Shown here piece after piece: positions 1 through 6,496 of a stretch of 10,474 bases of DNA (position 1 is the stretch's first letter; the number at the start of each line of letters is the position of its first letter). Below the pieces are notes generated by a model. It searched no databases and was not told the DNA's origin. It saw only the letters and a list, made by a program, of their open reading frames with translations. The position numbers and the translations under genes are program-made. The stretch is from JBCAWW01 sp039024315 (GTDB lineage Bacteria; Bacteroidota; Bacteroidia; J057). The stretch is taken from contig JBCCQN010000258.1 in NCBI GenBank assembly GCA_039024315.1, positions 1 through 10,474 on the forward strand, read 5' to 3'.

Positions 1-1125
1 GAAATCGAAAGAGGCGCTATCGATCAGATCGAAATCGCCGCTAAGCTACCCGTGGCTCGGCAAGCAGCCCTGATGCCAGATGCCCACCAAGGCTATGGCC
101 TTCCGATCGGGGGCGTGCTAGCCACTGAAAACGCGATTATTCCCTACGCAGTGGGCGTCGATATCGGTTGTCGAATGTGTCTGACAGTCTATGACTTACC
201 GGCCAAGCACCTAGATCGCTATAGCTACCAACTCAAGCAAATGTTGGTAGAACATACGGTCTTTGGCGCCGGTAAAGGCCCAGAAAATCCAATGGATGAC
301 CCAGTACTGGAACGTCCTGAGTTTGAAAGCATCGCCGTAGTCAAAGACCTTAAGGACAAGGCTTGGCGTCAAATTGGTTCTAGTGGGGGGGGCAACCACT
401 TCGTGGAATTCGGTCTTGTTGACCTGATGGAAGACAAAAACGAATGGGGCTTAGTACCTGGTACTTATGTGGGCATTCTTTCCCACTCTGGTTCTCGGGG
501 TTTAGGAGCCAAAATCGCCAATCATTACACTCGTTTGGCGATGGAACGAACTAAGCTACCTAAGCAGGCCCGCCACCTAGCTTGGTTGGATATGGATACT
601 GAGGAAGGGCAGGAATACTGGCTAGCCATGAATCTTGCCGGTGATTATGCTTCGGCATGCCATCACCACATCCATCACAAGCTCAGCAAAGCGATGGGAG
701 CGCAACCTATCCTAAGGGTTGAAAACCACCACAACTTTGCGTGGAAAGAACAACTTGCCGATGGTACAGATGTATTCGTGCACCGTAAGGGCGCGACTCC
801 AGCCGGCAAAGGCGTGATGGGGATTATCCCAGGCTCGATGACGGCGCCAGGTTTTATCGTGCGCGGGCGCGGGGAGATGAGTGCTTTGCAGTCAGCTTCG
901 CATGGTGCTGGACGCTTGATGTCTCGTACCAAAGCTAAGACCAGCATTACCCGCAGCGCTTTAAATAAGTTGCTGCGGGAGAAGCAAATCACTTTGATTG
1001 GCGGTGGCTTAGATGAAGCACCTATTGCTTACAAAGACATCCACAAAGTGATGGCAAATCAGAAAGACCTGGTCGAGGTAGTGGGAAGCTTTCAACCGAA
1101 GATTGTCCGTATGGCCAAAGACTGA
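1..1125 (+). CDS. rtcB: RtcB family RNA-splicing ligase, 5' partial
   Basis: RtcB joins RNA 2',3'-cyclic phosphate or 3'-phosphate ends to 5'-OH ends using GTP and Mn2+, in tRNA splicing or RNA repair. The frame is open from base 1, so the gene starts upstream; a GTG at 52 is in frame but lies inside conserved sequence and is not the start. 374 residues are visible and the family is usually about 400-480, so some N-terminus is missing. Visible motifs, numbered from base 1, are DAHQGYGLPIGG, GVDIGC with D54 and C57, GGGNHFVE with H133, HSGSRGLG with H162, HNFAW with H244, VHRKGATPA, and HGAGR with H301. By comparison with the archaeal enzyme, D54, C57, H133, H162 and H244 correspond to the metal ligands and H301 to the guanylated histidine. 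All are present, so the enzyme should be active. No archease gene is visible. The stop is TGA at 1123, followed by a terminator. Confidence 0.95.
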   Translation, partial: EIERGAIDQIEIAAKLPVARQAALMPDAHQGYGLPIGGVLATENAIIPYAVGVDIGCRMCLTVYDLPAKHLDRYSYQLKQMLVEHTVFGAGKGPENPMDDPVLERPEFESIAVVKDLKDKAWRQIGSSGGGNHFVEFGLVDLMEDKNEWGLVPGTYVGILSHSGSRGLGAKIANHYTRLAMERTKLPKQARHLAWLDMDTEEGQEYWLAMNLAGDYASACHHHIHHKLSKAMGAQPILRVENHHNFAWKEQLADGTDVFVHRKGATPAGKGVMGIIPGSMTAPGFIVRGRGEMSALQSASHGAGRLMSRTKAKTSITRSALNKLLREKQITLIGGGLDEAPIAYKDIHKVMANQKDLVEVVGSFQPKIVRMAKD

Positions 1126-1131
1126 GACCGT

Positions 1132-1165
1132 GAGGGGGCGTATTTTGATGCGCCCCCTTCTTATT
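1132..1165 (+). terminator. Rho-independent terminator after rtcB
   Basis: An 8-bp G/C-rich stem pairs AGGGGGCG (1133-1140) with CGCCCCCT (1151-1158) around a 10-nt loop. It is followed by the T-rich stretch TCTTATT. It begins 7 bases after the rtcB stop codon. The T tract is interrupted, but position and stem strength fit a terminator. Confidence 0.8.
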
Positions 1166-1335
1166 AAGTACGCTTGAAAACGAAACTATATAAGCCCATG
1201 AGAACATTTTTCTGTGTACGAAATAGTATGCGATGACTTGCGTATAGAGGTAAGTTTCACAGTGTGCTTTTCTTTTCCTCCTCTTTTCCCTGCTAAGAGC
1301 ATTCAAAGGGTAAAATGCCTCGGGCAATACTAACA

Positions 1336-1698
1336 AAGCGTTCTGCGAAGCAGTAGTCTATCTAGAAAATGAACACAGAGCCACTGAGGCACAGAGATTT
1401 GGGAGCATCTTGGCGGTACTATGAATAAGCGTTCTGCGCAGCAGTGGTCTATCTAAAAAATGAACACAGAGACACCGAGGCACAGAGATTTGGGAGCCTC
1501 TTGGCGGTACTATGAATAAGCGTTCTGCGCAGCAGTGGTCTATCTAAAAAATGAACACAGAGACACCGAGGCACAGAGATTTGGGAGCCTCTTGGCGGTA
1601 CTATGAATAAGCGTTCTGCGCAGCAGTAGTCTATCTAAAAATTGAACACAGAGGTAAGGAGGCACAGAGATTTGGAGCCTCTTGCTTGCACTACGGAT
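1336..1698. repeat. Four tandem copies of a 91-bp intergenic repeat
   Basis: The units start at 1336, 1427, 1518 and 1609, each with AAGCGTTCTGCG. The first three are 91 bp and the last about 90 bp. The two inner units look identical base for base, while the outer two carry substitutions, as in tandem arrays homogenised by unequal exchange. Each unit contains a mini-hairpin, CTGC-3 nt-GCAG (for example 1343-1353 and 1434-1444), and two CACAGAG heptamers (a purine-rich ACACAGAG...GGCACAGAG segment). This array explains most of the 674-bp gap between rtcB and the next gene. I see nothing convincing in the rest of the gap (about 1166-1335 and 1699-1799). Similar CACAGAG-rich intergenic repeats occur, from memory, in other environmental bacterial genomes; I could not check this. 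Confidence 0.93.
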
Positions 1699-1799
1699 AA
1701 GCTTAAGCAATAGCTGAGAGGAGAGAAATCAAGCCAAAAAATCCGCTTCAGCCTCTTCTTTCGTACAAATTTTTTATTGATCAACCCAAAGCACAATTT

Positions 1800-2735
1800 A
1801 TGCATCTAGAACATTTACAATTTTTAAGTCAAAAAGTATTTGCTAAACACCCTGATGAAGTCATCCGCAAAACCATCGGGATTTGTAATGAAGTATATGA
1901 ATTAAGGTATGGCTCAGAAGGCTATATATTGAGAATGAATACTCAAAAAAATCTGCTTTATGGAACGCATAAGTTTTTACCCCTTTTCAAGGAATTAAAA
2001 ATCAAAACGCCCGACATTATCGCAGAAGATTATACCCAAACTGACTTACCCTTTTGTTATCAAATCTTGACCAAATTGCCCGGCCAAGACCTCAAGCTTG
2101 CGATCGAGGATATGAGTACAACTGAGCTCAAAGAGCTTGCCGTAGATATCGCGGCAATCTTTGATAAGTTTAATTCTCGGCCGGCTCAGAGTGATTTTGG
2201 CGGTCTCACGGGTATGCATGAAGAAAGTATCCCCAGTATGCTAGCGGTAGTACAAAATCAGCGACGGGGGATCTGGCAAAGCAATCGGCGATTTCAGGTC
2301 CTTGAGCAAGTGAGTTTTGATAGGTTAGATGAGCTTATCAATGAACATCAAGACTATTTTTTACAGCTAGTACCCAAACTTTATTATGATGATATGAGCG
2401 CAAAAAACATCATGATTCACGAGGGTAAATTCGAAGGATTAGTTGACTTAGATTTTCTCAGAAAAGGAGATTATATCGAAGTATTGGGCGCGATCAAAGC
2501 GGTCTGGTACGGCAAGGAACATGGGAGAATCTATCTCGACGAAATCATCAGAATACAAGCCTTAAATAAAACGCAGCAAAAGCTCATCAATCTCTATGCA
2601 ATCATCCATCTGATGATGTGGACCAGCGAAGCAGGCAATGCATTCAATGGCAACGCTAGCACTGAGATCAACTGGCGGGCAGTCAACATCAGTCGAGCCA
2701 AGATTTTGGCCCTATACAATGAAATCAAGGGCTAA
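1800..2735 (+). CDS. APH/choline kinase-fold phosphotransferase family protein
   Basis: This 311-residue cytoplasmic protein has the layout of the aminoglycoside phosphotransferase/choline kinase-like fold. A small N-lobe carries EVYELRYGSEGYILRM (about 31-46). It is followed by a hinge with YQILTKLPGQDLK, which matches the family's typical 'xxLPGxxL' segment. The catalytic loop is YDDMSAKN, giving catalytic D198 and metal-binding N203. The Mg-binding strand is GLVDLDFL with D216 and D218. The usual His of the HxDxxxxN loop is replaced by Tyr196, and this loop otherwise looks intact. The substrate cannot be read from sequence; small-molecule or sugar kinases and uncharacterised relatives are all possible, and antibiotic resistance should not be assumed. 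ATG at 1800 is chosen because the N-lobe starts soon after it; no Shine-Dalgarno is seen, which is normal for Bacteroidota. It stands alone, with the 91-bp repeats upstream and a long hairpin downstream. Confidence 0.8.
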   Translation: MHLEHLQFLSQKVFAKHPDEVIRKTIGICNEVYELRYGSEGYILRMNTQKNLLYGTHKFLPLFKELKIKTPDIIAEDYTQTDLPFCYQILTKLPGQDLKLAIEDMSTTELKELAVDIAAIFDKFNSRPAQSDFGGLTGMHEESIPSMLAVVQNQRRGIWQSNRRFQVLEQVSFDRLDELINEHQDYFLQLVPKLYYDDMSAKNIMIHEGKFEGLVDLDFLRKGDYIEVLGAIKAVWYGKEHGRIYLDEIIRIQALNKTQQKLINLYAIIHLMMWTSEAGNAFNGNASTEINWRAVNISRAKILALYNEIKG

Positions 2736-2763
2736 GCTTTGCGTTAACCGCCTTTTACGTTAT

Positions 2764-2799
2764 TGCCCAATATCTAAGCTTTGGCTTGGGTATTGGGCA
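2764..2799 (+). terminator. Long 16-bp hairpin after the kinase-like gene
   Basis: TGCCCAATA (2764-2772) pairs perfectly with TATTGGGCA (2791-2799). The helix continues inward through TCT/GGG (two G-U pairs) and AAGC/GCTT to a TTTG tetraloop at 2780-2783. It lies 28 bases after the stop codon. No T run follows directly, so it is either a terminator without the classical tail or a 3'-end stabilising and processing structure. The decamer CTAAGCTTTG occurs both across the stop codon (2732-2741) and inside this hairpin (2774-2783). Confidence 0.6.
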
Positions 2800-2880
2800 T
2801 TGTCAACTTAACTGGAGATTTTTATTTTCAGGGGACAAACTAATCCCGAATCGCTTTCGTTTTTAGTCAAATACATATCC

Positions 2881-3468
2881 ATGAAACAGCACTACTTCCT
2901 TTTCTTGATGACTTTGCTTTTTGCTGCACCTTCGGTGAACGCTCAGACGCTCAATTATGACGTTTATTATGGCGATTCGCAGGTGGGGAGCATGAAGGTG
3001 GAGAAAAAATACGATGGCGAAAAAGTCATCATGCATTCCCACGGCAAAGTCACGCTAAGCCTCATATTCACCTTAGAATTAGAGTTTATCCATCACGCGG
3101 AATTTCGAGAAGGGGGCTTACTTTCTAGCCTCAGCAAAAATCTCCGAGGGGGAGATCTGACCGATATGTCGAGCGGGTATCAAAAGGAAAGCGTCTATCA
3201 AAATCGAGTCAATGACGAAATCAGGCAGATGAATTTACCCATTCAATTTACGGTCCTTTCCATGTATTTCACTGAGCCCAAAGGCCTAAAAACCATTTAT
3301 TCTGAGCGTACTGGCACATTGCTTCCGGTACGGCAAACTAGTGACAATCAGTACGAAGTAACCCAGTACAATGGACATAAAACACGCTACGTTTACCAAA
3401 ATGGTATCGTCAAAATAATGGAGGTAGATCATGCTATCGCGACCTTAGAGTTTCGCTTACGCAACTAA
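2881..3468 (+). CDS. Secreted or periplasmic protein of unknown function, first of a paralogue pair
   Basis: This is a 195-residue protein with a clear signal peptide: K2, a hydrophobic core at 5-16, and likely cleavage after A21 (VNA-Q). The mature part is about 174 residues and looks all-beta. It opens with LNYDVYYGDSQVGSMKVE, where a 'YDV..g...G.m.v' strand pattern recalls the DUF3108/DUF6134-type secreted proteins of Bacteroidota; I recall that family only loosely. Near the C-terminus it has LSMYFTEP, YSERTGTLLP and YEVTQYNG, all three shared with the next gene, so the two are tandem paralogues. No catalytic motif is visible. The start is ATG at 2881, directly before the signal peptide, and I see no recognisable promoter in the 145 bp upstream. 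It probably forms an operon with the gene at 3505. Function unknown. Confidence 0.85.
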   Translation: MKQHYFLFLMTLLFAAPSVNAQTLNYDVYYGDSQVGSMKVEKKYDGEKVIMHSHGKVTLSLIFTLELEFIHHAEFREGGLLSSLSKNLRGGDLTDMSSGYQKESVYQNRVNDEIRQMNLPIQFTVLSMYFTEPKGLKTIYSERTGTLLPVRQTSDNQYEVTQYNGHKTRYVYQNGIVKIMEVDHAIATLEFRLRN

Positions 3469-3483
3469 ATCTGCTAAATTTCG

Positions 3484-3504
3484 AAGAACCCCAAAACGGT
3501 TCTT
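3484..3504 (+). promoter_or_regulatory. Hairpin abutting the start codon of the second paralogue
   Basis: AAGAACC (3484-3490) is the perfect reverse complement of GGTTCTT (3498-3504), with a 7-nt loop CCAAAAC. The helix ends at the base before the ATG at 3505 and occupies the ribosome docking zone in a 36-bp intergenic gap. It could lower or tune translation of the second gene; this is inference. Confidence 0.5.
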
Positions 3505-4086
3505 ATGTACAAAACCGCCTTTTTAACACTATTAGGGGCCTTGTCATTTTGGATCTTACCAGCCCAACTGATCGTCTTTGATGTCATAGATGATGGGGAC
3601 ACCGTAGGCTTGATGACGGTTAAGCGTTCCACCCTAGGTGAAAAAACCCACCTAGAATCCGATGGGATCATCACGGTCTCTTTGATCTGGACCTTTGAGC
3701 TACGCAATCGCTATTACGCCAACTTTGAGGACGGCAAGCTCGTCAACAGCAAGGTGCGCAATAGTCGCAACGATGATTTGACGGCGCAAGCAGATGGGAC
3801 CCTCTCCGAGGAACGCTACCTCAATACTGTGGACGGAGAAAAACGAAGTGTGCCAGCAGGCATAGACTACATATTGTTGAGTATGTATTTTGATGAGCCC
3901 GTCGGGCGAACCCAAGCTTATAGCGAGCGCCAAGGGGTCTATCTCCCTATCAAGGCCTTGGGCAATCACCAATACGAATTGACTACTTATGCGGGTCGAC
4001 CTGCCATCTATACCTATGTAGAAGGGCGCTGCGAGCAGATCCAGCTGAGCCATTTGCTGGGTTCAGTTACTTTTGTTAGACGCTAA
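3505..4086 (+). CDS. Secreted or periplasmic protein of unknown function, second of a paralogue pair
   Basis: This 193-residue protein starts with a signal peptide (hydrophobic core about 5-18, likely cleavage after A20, LPA-Q). The mature part aligns along its whole length with the preceding protein. Shared points include the FDV..DGDTVG.M.V opening, the SLI.T.EL segment, LSMYFDEP, YSERQG.YLP and YE.T.Y.G near the end. The overall similarity is modest, so the duplication is old. It sits 36 bp behind its paralogue and is probably co-transcribed. The ATG at 3505 follows a hairpin that ends at the preceding base. Its TAA stop (4084-4086) overlaps the TAG stop of the convergent gene on the other strand (4083-4085). 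Function unknown; it may belong to a DUF3108/DUF6134-like group. Confidence 0.85.
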   Translation: MYKTAFLTLLGALSFWILPAQLIVFDVIDDGDTVGLMTVKRSTLGEKTHLESDGIITVSLIWTFELRNRYYANFEDGKLVNSKVRNSRNDDLTAQADGTLSEERYLNTVDGEKRSVPAGIDYILLSMYFDEPVGRTQAYSERQGVYLPIKALGNHQYELTTYAGRPAIYTYVEGRCEQIQLSHLLGSVTFVRR

Positions 4087-5003
4087 TCAGTCCTTTTACC
4101 GGTAAAACGAAAGCTACTCGCCACTGCTTTGAAGTTTACCTCATCTACCATTTTGATCTCACAACGGTTGACAATTCCTGGGAAGGAAACCGCTTGGGTC
4201 TTGGGTGAGTAAAAGCAATCGATATTGTTGTAGGTTTGCCAACCAAAATTAGGGTTATAAGACTTAAGATCTGCTTTGAGAAAAGGGCCCTGTTTAAACA
4301 CTTTGAGGGTAAAGCTAAGCCCCTGACCGCTAGCCTCATAAGTACCCTCTACCCAATCTGGGTAGGTCATTCCCACCAAGTCCTCACGGATATCTGATTC
4401 TTCACTCTCAAAATCACAATTCTTTTGTAAGGTATTTTTTCCTTTAAGCTCCTTAGGAATAAAACCAGTATAAGCCATCTCCCCTCTCAGTAGTTGGACT
4501 TTCCAAAAGTCGCCCTCTTCACCGATGAGACTACATTCGGTTCCTTTGGGCAGCCCAAAATCGATATAATCCAATACTTGAACTCGGACGGGCCAGGCAA
4601 ATGCCATTTTATGCTTGTAGAGGGAATCTTCTGAAATCGGTTTTTTGAGCAAAATAACGTCCTCAGCAATGATGATATCGGCACAGGAAGCATTGCTCTG
4701 CTTGGGAGTGGCGACAAGTACGGGCTTCCCTTCAAAATAAGCGTCAATGAGGTTATAAACAGGATCGTTTTCTTTTAGGATTACATGACGGCCATCGAAG
4801 CTGCCAATCAGCCTGATTTTGGTAGTAGAGTCCAAGAGGGCCCAGCGCCCGTCATATATAGAGGTCGAGCGAAATAGGCGCTTATAATCGATCGTGTGGG
4901 TAGGCTCATCTGAATATGATACAGGCTTTGAGGACTTTGAAGAAGTCGTATAAAAAACCGTAGCGAGACTAACGATCAAAGTGAAGGCAAAAAGGTATCT
5001 CAT
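4083..5003 (-). CDS. Exported protein with an SH3-like segment, function unknown
   Basis: This is a 306-residue protein. Residues 1-17 (MRYLFAFTLIVSLATVF) form a signal peptide or membrane anchor; no lipobox cysteine is present and the cleavage site is unclear. Residues about 138-184 look like a bacterial SH3-type domain: a VRVQVLDYIDFG strand, then KGTECSLIGEEGDFWKVQL with the 'g..v.v....W.kV' pattern, ending in YTGFIPKE. The C-terminal third (about 215-300), starting PDWVEGTYEASGQGLSFTL, reads as a beta-rich domain of unknown type. I do not recognise a family for the full length. Bacterial SH3-like domains often bind cell-wall or surface ligands, so a periplasmic or envelope role is plausible. 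The gene converges with the secreted paralogue pair and overlaps its last stop codon. No separate terminator is visible, and I find no clear promoter in 5004-5060. Confidence 0.75.
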   Translation of the reverse strand: MRYLFAFTLIVSLATVFYTTSSKSSKPVSYSDEPTHTIDYKRLFRSTSIYDGRWALLDSTTKIRLIGSFDGRHVILKENDPVYNLIDAYFEGKPVLVATPKQSNASCADIIIAEDVILLKKPISEDSLYKHKMAFAWPVRVQVLDYIDFGLPKGTECSLIGEEGDFWKVQLLRGEMAYTGFIPKELKGKNTLQKNCDFESEESDIREDLVGMTYPDWVEGTYEASGQGLSFTLKVFKQGPFLKADLKSYNPNFGWQTYNNIDCFYSPKTQAVSFPGIVNRCEIKMVDEVNFKAVASSFRFTGKRTD

Positions 5004-5080
5004 GTTTTGGTGTAGGTATGTAAGCTTTCAACGTAAGTAAGTAATTGGTAGTTACTTAAGGGCTAGTTTTTTTAGGCTGA

Positions 5081-5102
5081 CTCCCGAGGGGCTATTCGGG
5101 AG
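5081..5102. other. 7-bp inverted repeat in intergenic region
   Basis: CTCCCGA (5081-5087) pairs with TCGGGAG (5096-5102) around an 8-nt loop. On neither strand does a T run follow it directly, so it does not look like a standard terminator. It lies next to the diverged 91-bp-repeat fragments. Role unknown. Confidence 0.5.
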
Positions 5103-5106
5103 TGCA

Positions 5107-5158
5107 GAACGCTTATCCTGTAAAGCAGGCATCAGAGAGAAGCGTTCCGCATAGCGGT
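5107..5158. repeat. Diverged, inverted pieces of the 91-bp repeat
   Basis: GAACGCTTATCC (5107-5118) is the reverse complement of the GGATAAGCGTTC-type junction in the 91-bp array. AAGCGTTCCGCATAGCGGT (5140-5158) is a forward, diverged copy of its start. Together GAACGCTT (5107-5114) and AAGCGTTC (5140-5147) form an 8-bp inverted repeat enclosing a small hairpin, CCTG-TAAAG-CAGG is near that pattern at 5117-5129 (CCTG 5117-5120, CAGG 5126-5129). The forward copy contains its own mini-hairpin, CCGC-ATA-GCGG (5147-5157). Confidence 0.6.
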
Positions 5159-5177
5159 AAAAACCCAAAGAGCCTTC

Positions 5178-5211
5178 ATAAAAAAAGCAGCAAGACTAAT
5201 GCCTCGCTGCT
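5178..5211 (-). terminator. Rho-independent terminator of the T9SS-sorted protein gene
   Basis: Read on the minus strand, AGCAGC pairs with GCTGCT (plus-strand positions 5206-5211 and 5186-5191) and is followed by a run of seven T residues. It lies about 25 bases past the stop codon of the gene at 5237-6427. Confidence 0.8.
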
Positions 5212-5236
5212 CGATTATAATTTGGATTGGGATTGT

Positions 5237-6427
5237 TTACTCAACCGTCACTTTTAGATTAATGGGTTGTCCTTTGGCATTTTTGACTTGAAGCACATAA
5301 GTGCCAGCAGGAATTGCATCTACGCCAATTTTGGTTTGACCGAGGCCGGCTTCTAGCGTGCCTGTCATTACGGTTTTGCCACGGAGGTCGAGCATTTTGT
5401 AGGTATGGGCTTCTTCTCTTTCGGCCAAGGCTTCAAGCGTTACCCATTCAGTAGCGGGATTGGGATAGACAGCGTAACGAGCGGCTAAGTCTTCAAAGGT
5501 AACTTCTACGATATCAGAAAAATCTGAAGTACCATCAAAGTCGATTTGCTGGATACGATAGTACACCTTAGCCGCCATCGGGCTATGATCTTTGTACTCA
5601 TAAAACGATGGCTCGTCAGAGAAACCAGCACCATTCACTTCACTTAAGGCTTTAAATTCACCATTTTCGAGGCGTTTTTCGATGACAAAGCGATCGTTAT
5701 TGATTTCGCTTCCCGTAACCCAGTTGAGCTGGACAGTATTGTCGTTTAGTTTTTCGGCGGTAAAGCTCAACCACTCTACGGGTAGTGAAGCTTCTTCGAT
5801 ATCGGCGGCACTAGAGACAAAGTTAGGGGCCACGTTGGCGTAACTAAATACCTGCGTTGAAAGCAGGCTGGTGAAATCAAAGGTCAAATTAGGGTCTCCA
5901 ATACCATTATAACCAGAGATGTAAAAACGACCTACGCGATGGGTTGAATCCGCTCCATCAATGGCAGCAATGCTATTGTCAAAAACCATTTGAGAAGTAG
6001 GATTTGAACCCGCAAGCTCCACAGAGAGTACGTTGTTATTGATCGAAGTTACGGTCTTGTTGTTGTAACCTTGCTGGGTAGACAAAATATTACCTGTAAT
6101 ATTATTGATCGGCTCAAAGGAGCAATAACCGACCGAATAATTGAAGGTACCAAAACCGAGCACGAAGAGGCTATAAGTACTATCCTTTTTTAAGAAATCT
6201 GGATTGGTGAAGAGGGTATTGTCAAAGGTGATGCGAAAATCAGCATCCGCCAAATAGAGATCTCCCGTAGTAGTGGGTCGAGTGGAAAGATAAATATCAA
6301 AATAGTAATCAGTACCAATCGCTCCCTCATTGAGAATCATTACGGTACCCTTTACTCCCTGTGCAGACAAGCTTTGCCCTAGCGCAAGGAGAAGCAAGAA
6401 GAAACTTAGAGTAATTTTTTGCATCAT
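5237..6427 (-). CDS. Secreted protein with T9SS type A sorting domain
   Basis: This is a 396-residue extracellular or surface protein. It has a signal peptide (residues 1-22, SLSA-Q). The N-terminal beta-rich part (about 23-210) contains GDLYLADADFRITFDNTLF, reminiscent of cohesin-like or adhesin folds. Next is a region at about 215-310, LPVEWLSFTAEKLNDNTVQLNW...YYRIQQIDFDG, which is the fibronectin III-like module that commonly precedes sorting domains in Bacteroidota. The last 79 residues (from about 318) are a type A T9SS C-terminal domain: YPNPATEWVTLE, a GKTVMTGTL strand and IPAGTYVLQV, ending LKVTVE. This domain directs export through the outer membrane by the type IX system and is normally removed, with attachment to surface lipopolysaccharide. 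The start is one of two adjacent ATGs (MMQK); the first is used here. Ligand and role are unknown. Confidence 0.92.
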   Translation of the reverse strand: MMQKITLSFFLLLLALGQSLSAQGVKGTVMILNEGAIGTDYYFDIYLSTRPTTTGDLYLADADFRITFDNTLFTNPDFLKKDSTYSLFVLGFGTFNYSVGYCSFEPINNITGNILSTQQGYNNKTVTSINNNVLSVELAGSNPTSQMVFDNSIAAIDGADSTHRVGRFYISGYNGIGDPNLTFDFTSLLSTQVFSYANVAPNFVSSAADIEEASLPVEWLSFTAEKLNDNTVQLNWVTGSEINNDRFVIEKRLENGEFKALSEVNGAGFSDEPSFYEYKDHSPMAAKVYYRIQQIDFDGTSDFSDIVEVTFEDLAARYAVYPNPATEWVTLEALAEREEAHTYKMLDLRGKTVMTGTLEAGLGQTKIGVDAIPAGTYVLQVKNAKGQPINLKVTVE

Positions 6428-6455
6428 TTGATGAATTAGGTTTTATAAAAATAGG

Positions 6456-6486
6456 CCCGAGGAAACGTGGAGTTCGTTTCCTCGGG
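6456..6486 (-). terminator. Strong terminator after the giant surface protein gene
   Basis: A perfect 12-bp stem joins CCCGAGGAAACG (6456-6467) and CGTTTCCTCGGG (6475-6486) with a 7-nt loop. On the minus strand it begins 10 bases after the stop codon and is followed by CCTATTTTTATAAAA, a T-rich tail. It sits inside the 69-bp gap before the gene at 5237-6427, so that gene probably has its own promoter or depends on read-through. Confidence 0.88.
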
Positions 6487-6496
6487 GGTAGCAGTA

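Noticed and set aside
1022..1336. Minus-strand reading frame of 104 codons
   Set aside because: It overlaps the end of rtcB and runs through its terminator; its composition is not protein-like and no family is recognised.
1369..1638. Short ORFs repeated in the 91-bp units (19-codon ORFs from 1369, 1460 and 1551, and 11-codon ORFs from 1421 and 1512)
   Set aside because: They recur only because the DNA repeats. Differences between units change amino acids, the last unit loses the ATG of the longer ORF and gains an early stop in the shorter one, and no ribosome site is seen.
1336..1698. CRISPR array
   Set aside because: The 91-bp units are repeated along their whole length, with no unique spacers, and no cas genes are nearby.
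1800..2735. Antibiotic resistance gene (aminoglycoside phosphotransferase)
   Set aside because: Only the general fold motifs are present; the substrate-binding part does not identify a drug-modifying enzyme and the context gives no support.
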